The position numbers and the translations under genes were made by a program. This document shows positions 19,519-29,251 of a stretch of DNA of 64,000 bases, piece by piece. The notes under the pieces were generated by a model, which was not told the DNA's origin, did no database searches, and worked only from the letters and a program-made list of their open reading frames with translations. Source of the DNA: Pseudohongiella sp. (GTDB lineage Bacteria > Pseudomonadota > Gammaproteobacteria > Pseudomonadales > Pseudohongiellaceae); assembly GCF_011050365.1 (NCBI RefSeq), contig NZ_DRFV01000012.1, forward strand, positions 1 to 64,000, read 5' to 3'. The first letter of the stretch is position 1; the number at the start of each line of letters is the position of its first letter.

Positions 19519-19666
19519 TGACTGACCTGTATTCGTCCCTGACTTTGTCTGTGTGTCATCATCGTGAGTATAAGGCTTTTGGCGGCGATTGGTATGGTGC
19601 GTTATGGTCGGGTCTGGTGTAATCTGCGCGGGTTTTTCCCGTCGTGAACGCCATGAGTCTGCCAGC

Positions 19667-20467
19667 ATGTCTGATACAGGAAACCAGAAAACCGCAACCC
19701 CCGCTGCAAAGCAAATCGGCAATGGTGCGCTGTATGCGGATCTTGCGAGTTATTACGATCAGTTCTGCGCGCAGGTAGACTACGCCGGCCAATGCGCATT
19801 TGCGGCCCGCGTTTTTGACGGTTTTGCGCGTTCCGGCGCTCGGGACTACCTGGATCTTGCCTGCGGTACCGGGCAACATTTGCAGGAAATGACACGTCTG
19901 GGGTTTGTGCCCACCGGCCTCGACAACAGTCCGGCAATGTTGGCGCAGGCCCGGGCAAGATGCCCACAGGCGCAGCTGTTGCTGTGCGATCTGGCGGCAT
20001 TTGATCAGGTGGCCGGGTTTGATCTGATTACCTGTTTTTTGTATTCAATTCATTACAGCCATCCACTCAGCCATTTTACTGAAACCCTCAAGCGGGCCTG
20101 GCAGGCGCTCAAACCCGGCGGCGTTTTTGTATTCAACGCCGTTGATGCCAACGGTGCACGCAGGCAGCACAATGTTGTGACCCGCGAACAGACCGTTGAT
20201 GGTGAACTCATTTTTACGTCGGGATGGCACTACCGGGGTCAGGGAGAGGTGCTTGACCTGCACCTGTGCATTCGCCGTGAGACAGGCGATACCACGCAGA
20301 CATGGCACGACCATCACACCATGACGGCGATTACCTTGCCGGAACTGGAGCAGATGTTGCTCGCCCACGGGTTTGAGCCAATCCTGCTGGAGCATGACTA
20401 TGAACGCCTGACCCCCTGGACCGGGGAAAGCTTTAATGCCATTGTGGTCGCGACAAAACCTGCCTGA
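19667..20467 (+). CDS. Class I SAM-dependent methyltransferase
   Basis: A 266-residue protein with the Rossmann methyltransferase fold. Motif I is LDLACGTGQHL near residue 65, the acidic end of strand 2 is in PTGLDNSPAM, and LLLCDLAAFD and ITCFLYSIHYS follow. The C-terminal half resembles small-molecule methyltransferases of the Methyltransf_25/11 groups. The substrate cannot be inferred. It is transcribed divergently from recC and converges within 2 bases on the membrane-protein gene at 20470. The start at 19667 is chosen because conserved sequence begins shortly after; an upstream in-frame start at 19589 is possible. Confidence 0.85.
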   Translation: MSDTGNQKTATPAAKQIGNGALYADLASYYDQFCAQVDYAGQCAFAARVFDGFARSGARDYLDLACGTGQHLQEMTRLGFVPTGLDNSPAMLAQARARCPQAQLLLCDLAAFDQVAGFDLITCFLYSIHYSHPLSHFTETLKRAWQALKPGGVFVFNAVDANGARRQHNVVTREQTVDGELIFTSGWHYRGQGEVLDLHLCIRRETGDTTQTWHDHHTMTAITLPELEQMLLAHGFEPILLEHDYERLTPWTGESFNAIVVATKPA

Positions 20468-20469
20468 CG

Positions 20470-20979
20470 TCACAGGCACCAGAAGCACCAGAATTCCGGC
20501 GGCCGGTAGAAGGTAATCAGACGCCCGAAGCTGATGACAGCGATCCAGCACAGCAACGACACCAGCGCTACCAGCCGTGCCGACCGGGGCACCACAACAG
20601 CGTTGGGCAGGGCGCGGACCTGCGGCGCCAGCAGCGTATAAAACACCAACAAATTGGTGCCCGCAATCAACATGGCCAGCAGCTTCATCTGAAACGCCGG
20701 ATTGTAGACATACTGCCCCGGATCGCTGACCAGAAACATAAAACCGGTGGTGACGTTCAGGCAGAATCCGGCAACGCCCCAGGGCACCAGGGAGTGCAGG
20801 GCGGCGATCTCGATGCCGCGGCCAACACCGAGCAGGCGCAGATCAAACAAACCCACGGTCCCCAGCAACAGCGTCAAGCCGATAAAATGCAGTGATTCAA
20901 TAGCGGGCCAGCCCCATTGCGTGTTCATGAACGCAAAAATGCCGATGTTGTGGCCGATGCTGCTGAGAAATTCGACCAT
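20470..20979 (-). CDS. Small four-helix membrane protein, paralogue of the gene just upstream
   Basis: A 169-residue inner-membrane protein with about four hydrophobic helices. The W-x-x-x-ESLHFIGLTLLLG start, FDLRLLG loop, NPAFQMKLLAM segment and terminal WIAVISFGRLITFY can be aligned by eye with the neighbouring 165-residue protein, so the pair looks like a tandem duplication. It starts 2 bases after the upstream stop. A histidine in helix 1 and the GR near helix 4 are conserved in both. I do not know the function; heme or quinone binding is only a thought prompted by the buried histidine. Confidence 0.8.
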   Translation of the reverse strand: MVEFLSSIGHNIGIFAFMNTQWGWPAIESLHFIGLTLLLGTVGLFDLRLLGVGRGIEIAALHSLVPWGVAGFCLNVTTGFMFLVSDPGQYVYNPAFQMKLLAMLIAGTNLLVFYTLLAPQVRALPNAVVVPRSARLVALVSLLCWIAVISFGRLITFYRPPEFWCFWCL

Positions 20980-20981
20980 AA

Positions 20982-21479
20982 TCAGGGCACTCCCACCAGC
21001 CAGGAGGCAAGCAATATGCTGTGGGTGTAGGCCAGAAAGCGGCCCGATGCAATCACGCCGAACCAAAGCGCGATTGTGAACAGGGCGAGTAAACGGGCCG
21101 GTGATTTCCCCCGGGCCGGCAAGCGCTGCGCTGGTGCGGTCAGTCGCAGCGTCAGCCCGATAGCCGCGGCAAGCATCAGCAGTTTGATAAAAAACAGGGG
21201 ATTGGTTAATGCCTTGGCCGGATAGCCGGCGAGTAACAATAAACCCGATGTCGCGGCGACGCCCAGTCCGAACCAGAGCAGCGGCTGAAACTTGCGCAGC
21301 ATGGGCGGTGGAATTTGCCGGGCAAAACCCAGTGCGCGCAACGCGCAGACCACCCCTATGCCGGCCATCAGGCCCATGCTCAGGGAGTGAAACACGAGTA
21401 TGGTGGGGAAAACCCACCACAGTTCGCGTATGGCAGTGCTGAAGGCGGTCAGCTCAAAGCTGGCATATAATTCCAGCAC
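20982..21479 (-). CDS. Small four-helix membrane protein, first of a tandem pair
   Basis: A 165-residue predicted inner-membrane protein with four helices. Landmarks are IRELWWVFPTILVFHSLSMG, the NPLFFIKLLML segment and WFGVIASGRFLAYTH. It begins 15 bases after the stop of secreted family member C (21495-22499) and ends 2 bases before its paralogue. The three genes therefore form a compact minus-strand operon, which ties these membrane proteins to the secreted PDLQGVW-type family. No known function can be assigned. Confidence 0.8.
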   Translation of the reverse strand: MLELYASFELTAFSTAIRELWWVFPTILVFHSLSMGLMAGIGVVCALRALGFARQIPPPMLRKFQPLLWFGLGVAATSGLLLLAGYPAKALTNPLFFIKLLMLAAAIGLTLRLTAPAQRLPARGKSPARLLALFTIALWFGVIASGRFLAYTHSILLASWLVGVP

Positions 21480-21494
21480 TCCCGTATTCCCGGG

Positions 21495-22499
21495 TTACGG
21501 ATTCGCGGCTTCGGCTTCAGCGCGCCGGGCACCGGCAAGCACCCCGGGCAGGGCATAGTTGCCTTCGTGGCAGGCATATTCATACATTGGTTCGTCTGCT
21601 GACTTGGCATTGAACAACAGTTCACCGGTCCACGGCTGACTGAAGACAGTCGGGTCTTCTACGGTGAAGGTGTAAACGATTTCCGATGTTGATACCCGTT
21701 CAAAGCGCTCGGTGACGGTCAGATTTTCCGAGGCGCCAAACACTGTGTGTTGCGGGTGATAACCCGTTGTGGAGACCACCAGGGTGTCGTCTTCCCAGTG
21801 CCCGACAGAATCCCCCATCCATTTCTGCATGTGCGGCATGGGTTCATCATCAATGCGAATAATGCGGGCATCGTGAATCATTTCGGCCAGGATCATGACG
21901 TAGTCTTCGGTCTGCACAATCTGATAATTGTTGTTATACATCACCGGTAACATGGGTGGACCGGAGTGTGTGCCAAAGGAAATCAGGCAGCGTTCGGACA
22001 GCGGGCGTCCTTCGGGGCCATCATTGGCTGCCGGGGCGCCGGGCGCGCGGGCAAAGCGGGCGCGCGGGTCGCCGGCAAACGGGATCTGGCCGTTGGCCGG
22101 GTCAACAATGATGGAGGCGCGAGGTTCACCGTTGATGACCTGAATGCGATCACCGACTTCTTTCCAGAATTCGTTGTAGCCGTCATTGGTGTCACCGTCA
22201 TCGCCGCCCTGAGCACCGGCGCCGGGTTCGCGGTCGGGGTCGCTGGCGGCGTATTCCGCCTCCAGAAACTCCTGATGACCACCTTCCATGGCACGCACCT
22301 GATCAGCATTGAGCACCAGGGTTTCTCCCAGCTCGCGGTCACGGGTCAGCGGTGTCAGGGTGGCATTGCTCCATACGCCCTGCAGATCGGGTTTACCATC
22401 AGGCGTGCGTGGCAGGTCGTCCTGGGCCAGGGCCTGAGTGCTGATCAATGCAATGGCCAGGGATAAGGCGGCAAACGTCGGTTTCTGTCGGTTCATCAT
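21495..22499 (-). CDS. Secreted protein of unknown function, PDLQGVW-type family, member C
   Basis: A 334-residue exported protein. The signal peptide ends at STQALAQ near residue 25, followed by LPRTPDGKPDLQGVWSNATL, the best match to the family N-terminus in this window. ERCLISFG, GPPMLPVMYNNNYQIVQT, WMGDSVGHWEDDTLVVST and YEYACHEGNYALPGVLAGAR are shared with members A and D. Two cysteines occur in the mature protein. An acidic, glycine-rich insert (GAGAQGGDDGDTND) lies near residue 100. The start is ATGATG after GGGAG. It heads an operon with two membrane proteins and is divergent from the DUF5916-type gene. Function unknown. Confidence 0.87.
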   Translation of the reverse strand: MMNRQKPTFAALSLAIALISTQALAQDDLPRTPDGKPDLQGVWSNATLTPLTRDRELGETLVLNADQVRAMEGGHQEFLEAEYAASDPDREPGAGAQGGDDGDTNDGYNEFWKEVGDRIQVINGEPRASIIVDPANGQIPFAGDPRARFARAPGAPAANDGPEGRPLSERCLISFGTHSGPPMLPVMYNNNYQIVQTEDYVMILAEMIHDARIIRIDDEPMPHMQKWMGDSVGHWEDDTLVVSTTGYHPQHTVFGASENLTVTERFERVSTSEIVYTFTVEDPTVFSQPWTGELLFNAKSADEPMYEYACHEGNYALPGVLAGARRAEAEAANP

Positions 22500-22708
22500 T
22501 GTTATTCTCCCGCTAAAAACAGTGTCTTCATCCGATTATTGACCAATAATCCCTGCCTTACAAGGCGCCCGTGCAACGCTGACATTGGTGCCCGGGATTA
22601 CAATCTGTCAAACTTTACTGCAAAACATTGATGCCATCACAATTTGTTGCCGTTATACTCCCGCGGTTACATTTTTGTCACCCGAATAACAACCACAGGT
22701 AATCCGTT

Positions 22709-25150
22709 TTGAACTCCTTGCTCCGACTCTCGATTGTGGGACTGTCGTCCTTTTGTCTTCATGCCGCTGCCCAGGCCCAACCGGGTATTAATGGCATTAA
22801 TCCGGCCCCGTCCGGCGTGCAGGCACGTTTCGGCAGAGAAATGGTCATTCCACTGCAACGCCTGCCAGAAGATGTCGAGATCAACCTTGATGGCCAGCTG
22901 AATGAGGCGGTCTGGGCACAGGTGCCGGCACAAAGCGGCATGTGGGTGGTGGAGCCGGAAACCCTGGCGCGGGCGCCTTACGATACTGCCATGAAGGTGT
23001 TTTACACCGAGGACGGTGTTTATATCGCTGTTGATATGGAACAGCCGGCGGACACCCTGGTGCGCCGCATCACGGCGCGTGACAACCGTGAGGTGAGTCG
23101 TGATCGTGTCTCCATTACGCTGGATACCTCCGGTGAAGGTCAATATGGTTACTGGATGAGCCTGGCGTTGGGTGACAATCAGCTTGACGGCACAATTCTG
23201 CCCGAGCGCCAGTACAACAGTCAGTGGGACGGCGCCTGGTATGGCGCAACCAACGAAAATGACAATGGCTGGAGTGCCGAGTTCTATATTCCCTGGGGCC
23301 AGCTGGCGATGCCGGGACGCGAGGGGAGGCGGCAGATCGGTTTCTACGCCGAGCGTGTGGTTGCTCACCTGAACCAGAACTGGGCATGGCCACCCATTGC
23401 CAAGTCGGACCCTATCTTCCTGAGTAATTTCCCTTTGCTTGAGCTGGAAGGTGTCAACCCGCAACAGCAATGGAGCCTGTTCCCGTCTTTTGCCTCCACC
23501 TATGATGAAATTGACGCTGACTGGGAACATCGCGCCGGTGTCGATGTATTCTGGCGTCCTTCCAGCAACTTCCAGATGACGGCCACATTGAATCCTGACT
23601 TCGGCTCGGCCGAAGCCGATGATGTGGTGGTCAACCTGACTGCGACCGAAGTATTTTTCCCGGAAAAACGGCTGTTTTTCCAGGAAGGTCAGGAAATCTT
23701 TAACACCACTTCGCGCTCCAATGGCAGCATCGGCAAACGCTTCAGTATCCTGAACACGCGCCGAATCGGCGGACGCCCTCGTTCCCCGGACTTGCCTGAC
23801 GGTATTTCACTGCCAGCTCGTGAGCGTATCCAGACCGCCGACCTGCTAGGCGCAGCCAAGGCAACCGGACAGATCGGCAGCTTCCGCTACGGTGTTCTGG
23901 CTGCCTCCGAAGACGACACTCTGTATCGCCTGCCCGGCCAGCGCATTGAGCAGCAAGGACGGGATTTCACGGCATTCCGCCTGTTGTATGAAGATCAGGG
24001 TGGCAATACCGGAGCTGCGTATCGCGGTATCGGTTACATCGGCACGCTGGTTGCGCATCCGGATTCAGACGCCCAGGTGCATGCAATCGATTTTCGCTAC
24101 CTGACTCAAGGTGGCATCTGGAGTTTTGATGGTCAGGTAGTGACCTCGGATGTGGACGATGGTGACCAGGGTTTCGGCGCCTTCACCGACATCGTTTACT
24201 CACCGCAACAGGGCTTCACCCACACCTTGCATCTGACCTATTTCGATGAAGATCTCGACGTCAACGATTTCGGTTATCAGGATCGTAACAATGCCAAGGA
24301 AGCCTGGTACCGCTTCGAATGGGTGAAAACCGGCCTGACCCGTGTGCGAGACCTGCGCGTGTCATCGTTTCTGCGCTATGAAGAAAACCTGCAGGGCGAT
24401 CGCACCAACAATGCGATACCGGTGATCAGTACTGCAATAACACTGAACAACCTGGACCGGGTCAATATCAACCTGCAGCATTTCCCCAAGCGCTACGATG
24501 ACCTGAACAGTTTTGGTAACGGTACTTTCTCGACCCGTGAACGCACCAATTACAGCGCCAGGTATACGACAAATACCGCACGGGAAGTCAGCGTGTACAG
24601 TCAGGTCGGCAGATCGATTGAACTGGCAGGAGGTTACAGCGAGGCCTATGAAGCGGGTCTGAACTGGCGCCCGCTTCCCAATATCAACCTGACCGGTGAT
24701 GTCAAATATCAGGATCGTGATGGCTGGCTGCTGCACCAGGGCGGGCAGAACTTTACGGCTTTTGAGACCAGCCAGTGGGAAACCAGTTTCCGCTTCGAAT
24801 ACTACCTGACCGCGAAACAGCAACTCAGTGCCGGTCTGCAGTGGGTCGGTATCAAGGCCGCCGGTGATCGCTACTTTAATCTGCCGGCCGATGCGCCGAC
24901 GCGCAACCGGGACCTGGTGGAAGTCGATCAGCACGCGCGGACACCCGGTGACTTCTCGATTTCGCAGATGAATTTTCAGCTGCGTTATCGATGGCAACTG
25001 GCGCCATTGTCGGATCTGTTTATTGTGTATAACCGCAATGGCAACAAGCGCGACAATCTGATCAACTTCAATGAGCAGTTTGACAACGCCTGGAACGATC
25101 CCCTGGCAAGCCAACTGGTGGTGAAGCTGCGTTATCGCCTGGGTACCTGA
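22709..25150 (+). CDS. DUF5916-type outer-membrane protein with N-terminal CBM9-like domain
   Basis: An 813-residue exported protein. The TTG start follows ACAGGT, and the signal peptide ends HAAAQAQ. Residues about 45-215 form a carbohydrate-binding-module-9-like sandwich (INLDGQLNEAVWAQ, VYIAVDMEQP, WSAEFYIPWGQL). The rest is a long alternating-polarity region that looks like an outer-membrane beta-barrel and includes the conserved VFFPEKRLFFQEGQEIF and NPDFG segments. The protein ends in a beta strand (VVKLRYRLGT). Members of this family are common in marine gammaproteobacteria and Bacteroidetes, with unproven roles. It is divergent from member C across a 209-base promoter region in which I see a TATACT at 22654 but no firm -35. 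Confidence 0.87.
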   Translation: MNSLLRLSIVGLSSFCLHAAAQAQPGINGINPAPSGVQARFGREMVIPLQRLPEDVEINLDGQLNEAVWAQVPAQSGMWVVEPETLARAPYDTAMKVFYTEDGVYIAVDMEQPADTLVRRITARDNREVSRDRVSITLDTSGEGQYGYWMSLALGDNQLDGTILPERQYNSQWDGAWYGATNENDNGWSAEFYIPWGQLAMPGREGRRQIGFYAERVVAHLNQNWAWPPIAKSDPIFLSNFPLLELEGVNPQQQWSLFPSFASTYDEIDADWEHRAGVDVFWRPSSNFQMTATLNPDFGSAEADDVVVNLTATEVFFPEKRLFFQEGQEIFNTTSRSNGSIGKRFSILNTRRIGGRPRSPDLPDGISLPARERIQTADLLGAAKATGQIGSFRYGVLAASEDDTLYRLPGQRIEQQGRDFTAFRLLYEDQGGNTGAAYRGIGYIGTLVAHPDSDAQVHAIDFRYLTQGGIWSFDGQVVTSDVDDGDQGFGAFTDIVYSPQQGFTHTLHLTYFDEDLDVNDFGYQDRNNAKEAWYRFEWVKTGLTRVRDLRVSSFLRYEENLQGDRTNNAIPVISTAITLNNLDRVNINLQHFPKRYDDLNSFGNGTFSTRERTNYSARYTTNTAREVSVYSQVGRSIELAGGYSEAYEAGLNWRPLPNINLTGDVKYQDRDGWLLHQGGQNFTAFETSQWETSFRFEYYLTAKQQLSAGLQWVGIKAAGDRYFNLPADAPTRNRDLVEVDQHARTPGDFSISQMNFQLRYRWQLAPLSDLFIVYNRNGNKRDNLINFNEQFDNAWNDPLASQLVVKLRYRLGT

Positions 25151-25222
25151 ATGCCAGAGTTACCTTAGATTTATTCAGAGGTTCCCTGGCCGCGGCCACG
25201 GTCTGGTTTGGAGGAGAACGTG

Positions 25223-25825
25223 ATGCCGCTGGAACAGCTGCTGGCCCTGGTTGGTTTTGTTGTGGTGATGACAGGAACACCGGGCCCCAACAATATGATG
25301 TTGCTGGCGTCGGGGGCCAATTTCGGCTTTCGTCGCTCCATGCCGCATATTCTTGGTATCACCGTGGGTTGTCAGGTGCTGCTGTTGGCCGTGGCGCTGG
25401 GAATAGGGCAGTTACTGATTCGCTACCCCTGGCTTGATGTCGTGCTGAAAGTTCTGTGCGGTCTGGCGTTGGTCTATCTGGCATGGACACTGGTGCGTCC
25501 GACCAAGGTGCTGCCAGCCGCGGGTGAGGTTAAAGTCGCGAAACCGCTGACTTTCTGGCAAGCAGCCATGTTCCAGTGGGTGAACCCCAAGGCCTGGTTG
25601 ATGATGATTACTGCCATCGCCACCTACACACAACCGGCAACCATGCTGAGCAGTCTGGCGGTTATTGCGCTCCTGTTTGCCGTTGTCGGCATCCCGTGCA
25701 TCAGCACCTGGAATCTGTTTGGTGCATCGTTGCGACGGTTTCTGCAGGATACACGTCGTGCCCGGCTCTTTAATATAAGCATGGCAGTGTTGTTGCTGGG
25801 CTCCATGTATCCGCTGTTGCAGTGA
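25223..25825 (+). CDS. LysE/RhtB-family amino acid exporter
   Basis: A 200-residue inner-membrane protein with about six helices, the usual size for the LysE/RhtB family that exports amino acids such as threonine, homoserine or lysine. The family signature TPGPNNMMLLASGANFGFRRS follows the first helix, and QWVNPKAWLMM is the conserved loop before helix 4. The ATG at 25223 has a strong GGAGGAG site. The substrate cannot be inferred. It ends 12 bases from convergent sbcC, with no T-tailed hairpin between. Confidence 0.9.
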   Translation: MPLEQLLALVGFVVVMTGTPGPNNMMLLASGANFGFRRSMPHILGITVGCQVLLLAVALGIGQLLIRYPWLDVVLKVLCGLALVYLAWTLVRPTKVLPAAGEVKVAKPLTFWQAAMFQWVNPKAWLMMITAIATYTQPATMLSSLAVIALLFAVVGIPCISTWNLFGASLRRFLQDTRRARLFNISMAVLLLGSMYPLLQ

Positions 25826-25837
25826 CGGTTTCGCCGT

Positions 25838-28800
25838 TCATGCGAGCGCCCGGCACCCCGGCCCGCTGATGGTGCTGCGCCCGCCAGCCAGCGGCGCCAC
25901 ATTGATTTGCGTGGCGATGCGCTCCTTCAGAGCCGCCACATGAGAGATAACGCCGATCAGTTTGCCTTCCTGTTGCAGGCTGCTCAGTGTTTCCAGCGCC
26001 GTATCCAGTGCGTCTTCGTCCAGCGTACCAAAGCCTTCGTCCAGAAACAGCGAGTCTACCCGGACATTATGGCTGGCCATGCGCGACAGCCCCAGCGCGA
26101 GCGCCAGTGACACAATAAAACTTTCGCCGCCCGACAGATTTTTTGTTGAGCGCACCTCACCCGCCTGGTAGTTATCGACGACGTTGAGGTCCAGTGGTTG
26201 CTGCTGATCACGCTGCAACAGGTAGCGATCCGTCATTTTCTGCAACTGAACGTTGGCGTGCTGAATCATCAGTTCAAAGGTCAGTCCCTGGGCAAAGTTG
26301 CGGAACTTCTTGCCATCATTGGCGCCGATCAGAATATGCAATCGGCGCCAACGTTCAGTTTCGCTTTTCTGCTGATCGATCCTGGTCGCCAACGACTTTT
26401 GTTGGGCGCGGGTGTCATCGTTGTCTTTCAGGCGTTGCCGCAATGCCCCCAGTTTCTCCCGTAAAGCGCTGACCACGGCTTCCTGTGCCTGCCATCGGTG
26501 CTCAAGCTCTTCGGGCGACTCATCAGTAAGCGCCCGGGTCATTTCTGCGTCCAGTTCCTGACGCGTTCGCGACAGCGCGCTGCGCAGCTCAATACCCTGT
26601 TGCAGTAAGGCCTGTGACCTGGCTTCCAGCGCTTTGCGTTCGGACTCGGGGAGTTGGGCACTGACAAATGTCTGTTCATCCGGGAAATGCTGGTGTTGCA
26701 GTTTTTCTGAAAACGCCTGCTCTGCCTGTGTCAGATTTTCCGCGCGCAGCCTGATACTGTTTTCATGTGTCTCAATGTGTTGTCGCAGCTGCTGGTGCTG
26801 ATTTTGCAGTTGCTGTAGTTGATGTCGGGCTGTTGTCACAGACTGTTGTGCGTTGTCGACAAGCGCCTGCAGCCGGGCCTCTTCCTTATCCGGATCCCTG
26901 TCCTGCAGCAGGGCGTAGCGTTCAGTGTGCAGGGCATCCAGCTTTTGTTGCTGTTGCTGCAGGCTGTTGCGCACAGCAACCGCTTCCCTGATCAGTTTTG
27001 CCAGGTTCTGATCACGCTCACAGGTTTTGAGCGCGGCCTCCAGGTCATCAATTTGCTGCAGTGTTCTGGTGATTTCCAGTTTGCGTTTTTGCAGGACCTG
27101 CTGACGTTCTGCCACCGCTTCAGCATTGTCGGGGACGTTCAGTTGCAGGCACAAAGCCTGAATTTCCTGCGTCAGAGTTTGTCCTGTGTGTTCAAGCTGC
27201 TGGCGTTGGGTATCAAGATTTCTGATGGTTGTGCTTTGCTGAACCTGTGCGGTTTGCGCTGCACTGCGTTCCTGCTCGCTGGCGCTGACCTGCTCTTCCT
27301 GCGCCCGGATCTGTTGTGACAGGTTATTGATGTCGGTGTCCGGTGCATGCTCCGCGAACGGGTGGTCGCTGGCGCCGCACAACGGACAGGGATCGCCAGC
27401 TTCAAGTTCAGTGCGCAGGGTTTCCAGGTCAATGATACGTTGTTGCAGGACCCGTTGGTCCTGCAGGGATTTAAGTGTGGCTTTGTGAGCAGTCAGTATT
27501 TTTTCTGCTTGTGTCAATGTGTCGGAACTGCGCACCAGCTCTGCCTGATTGCGTTGTACGTCGGAAGCGAGGTCTTCGAGTCGCTGTAGCTGCTGTGTGC
27601 GCTCCCCTAGGCGCTGTTGCAGGGTATCGGTGCGGGTAATCTGATCGCCGAGTTCGTCACGCTGCTCACGCCATTGTGCCGGTCTGCTGCCCTGTGCGAT
27701 GTTGTCGAGCTGTTGTTGCGCCTGTTCGGCGGCTTTCAGCGCACGTTGATAATGTTGCTCGGCTTGTTGGTCATCGGCTAGCGTTGCCAGGTCAAAGTTG
27801 GCTTTGTGCTGACGCAATGAGACCAGTTTCTGATCCAGCATGCTCTGTTGTGACTGCAGGTTTTGCCGATTGTCAGCGAGGCGGCTGTCGAGCACGTGTA
27901 CCTTTTTCAGTATCGGACGGGCGCTGCCCAGTTGCAGTTCAGCGTCCGCCAGGGTTTTGCCCAGGTGTTCTACCTGTGTCTGCTGCTTCTCGAGGTGTGC
28001 AGCGAGCTCCGGCAGCTTCGCCTGGCTTTGCGTCAACGTCTGTTTTTCATCCTGTTGTGCCTTGCGCAGATTTGTCAGCGTAGCGTGCATCGCGTTGAGC
28101 TCCAGCGCGCGTGTGGCATTCATCAGTTGTTCGCGCTGGTCGCCAAAGGCGTCGTCCTGTTGTTGCCAGGACACCAGCTCCTGCGCAAGTCTGGTTTCCT
28201 GTTGCTGCAGCTGCTGGCAACGCTGTTGCCACTGATGCTGTTCGCGTAGCGAATTGGCCAGCTCAGCTTCAATGCTCAGTTGTGCCGCGAGCGCAGACTC
28301 GTCGGTTCGCAGTTCGGCCTCCACTTCTGGTGATAGCAGTCGCATGCCTTCCTGCTCGGCCAGCAGCACGTTCAATTGTTGCTCTTCCTGGTGGCGGCGT
28401 TCATGTACGCTGATGGATATGACGCTGTAAATAGCGGTACCGGTGATCTTTTCCAGGATCGGCGCGCGGTCATCGGCGCCGGCGCGCAAAAATGCCGCAA
28501 AGCCACCCTGCGCCAACAGCATGGACTGGGTAAAGCGGCTAAAATCCATGCCGGTGATCTCGACGATGCGCTGGTCGACGGTGCCAAATTTATTGTCAAT
28601 GATCTTGCCGCTGTCGGTATCGGCGATTTCATGTCTGGCGGCCTGCAGCTTGCCATCGGGTCGTTTACGTGCCCGATGCTGCGACCAGTGTGCCCGGTAG
28701 TTGCCGTTTTGTGTACTGAAAGTGACCTCGGCGAAGCACTCGCCGGTCTGTCGGGTCATGATTTCATTGCTGGTTGCGGTAATGTCGCCCAGTCGAGGGG

Positions 28801-28972
28801 TTTGCCGGTACAGTGCCAGGCACATGGCATCCAGTAACGTGGTTTTACCGGCCCCGGTCGGACCGGTGATAGCAAATATGCCATCACTGGTATAGGCCGG
28901 GTCAGTGAAATCCACTTCCCATTCGCCTGCCAGAGAGTTCAGGTTCTTGAACCGGATAGCCAGGATCCGCAT
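25838..28972 (-). CDS. sbcC: Nuclease SbcCD subunit C (SMC-like ATPase)
   Basis: The Rad50-like subunit of SbcCD, which opens hairpins and processes DNA ends and palindromes. The 1044 residues are the expected length. The N-terminal Walker A GPTGAGKTTLLDAMC is near residues 31-45. Two long coiled coils flank a zinc-hook CPLCG near residue 528. The C-terminal ABC signature is NLSGGESF and Walker B is LFLDEGFGTLDED. The start at 28972 fits the conserved MRILAIRFKNLNSL. SbcD is normally adjacent; here it lies about 1.9 kb upstream behind two genes on the other strand. Confidence 0.97.
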   Translation of the reverse strand: MRILAIRFKNLNSLAGEWEVDFTDPAYTSDGIFAITGPTGAGKTTLLDAMCLALYRQTPRLGDITATSNEIMTRQTGECFAEVTFSTQNGNYRAHWSQHRARKRPDGKLQAARHEIADTDSGKIIDNKFGTVDQRIVEITGMDFSRFTQSMLLAQGGFAAFLRAGADDRAPILEKITGTAIYSVISISVHERRHQEEQQLNVLLAEQEGMRLLSPEVEAELRTDESALAAQLSIEAELANSLREQHQWQQRCQQLQQQETRLAQELVSWQQQDDAFGDQREQLMNATRALELNAMHATLTNLRKAQQDEKQTLTQSQAKLPELAAHLEKQQTQVEHLGKTLADAELQLGSARPILKKVHVLDSRLADNRQNLQSQQSMLDQKLVSLRQHKANFDLATLADDQQAEQHYQRALKAAEQAQQQLDNIAQGSRPAQWREQRDELGDQITRTDTLQQRLGERTQQLQRLEDLASDVQRNQAELVRSSDTLTQAEKILTAHKATLKSLQDQRVLQQRIIDLETLRTELEAGDPCPLCGASDHPFAEHAPDTDINNLSQQIRAQEEQVSASEQERSAAQTAQVQQSTTIRNLDTQRQQLEHTGQTLTQEIQALCLQLNVPDNAEAVAERQQVLQKRKLEITRTLQQIDDLEAALKTCERDQNLAKLIREAVAVRNSLQQQQQKLDALHTERYALLQDRDPDKEEARLQALVDNAQQSVTTARHQLQQLQNQHQQLRQHIETHENSIRLRAENLTQAEQAFSEKLQHQHFPDEQTFVSAQLPESERKALEARSQALLQQGIELRSALSRTRQELDAEMTRALTDESPEELEHRWQAQEAVVSALREKLGALRQRLKDNDDTRAQQKSLATRIDQQKSETERWRRLHILIGANDGKKFRNFAQGLTFELMIQHANVQLQKMTDRYLLQRDQQQPLDLNVVDNYQAGEVRSTKNLSGGESFIVSLALALGLSRMASHNVRVDSLFLDEGFGTLDEDALDTALETLSSLQQEGKLIGVISHVAALKERIATQINVAPLAGGRSTISGPGCRALA

Positions 28973-29251
28973 CGTGTGTTGTGCCTCATGCAATTGTATT
29001 CAGACCGGTGCCAGCTTGATAGCCGGCCAGAAGTGACTATACAGGATTGAGGCCATACAGGACGAACGGTATAGCGGCAAAGGGAGTTTTTATGGCACCC
29101 GGAGTTGTCTTCGTTATTGGCGCTCGCCCCGATTTGATGCATATCAATTATCGGTGAGCTTTCAGGCATTTTGTGACAAATTGACAATCCCGAAGTGCGC
29201 CAATCTGGTTACAATCGGACATTGCCTAGCCGCCAAACCATGGACTTATGT

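Noticed and set aside
19519-19722. Extended recC frame to 19722
   Set aside because: The extra 68 residues are not RecC-like and overlap the divergent methyltransferase start.
29160-29230. TTGACA at about 29179 with TACAAT downstream as a sigma-70 promoter for member D
   Set aside because: The spacing is about 23 bases, too long for a standard promoter; I could not find a better pair.
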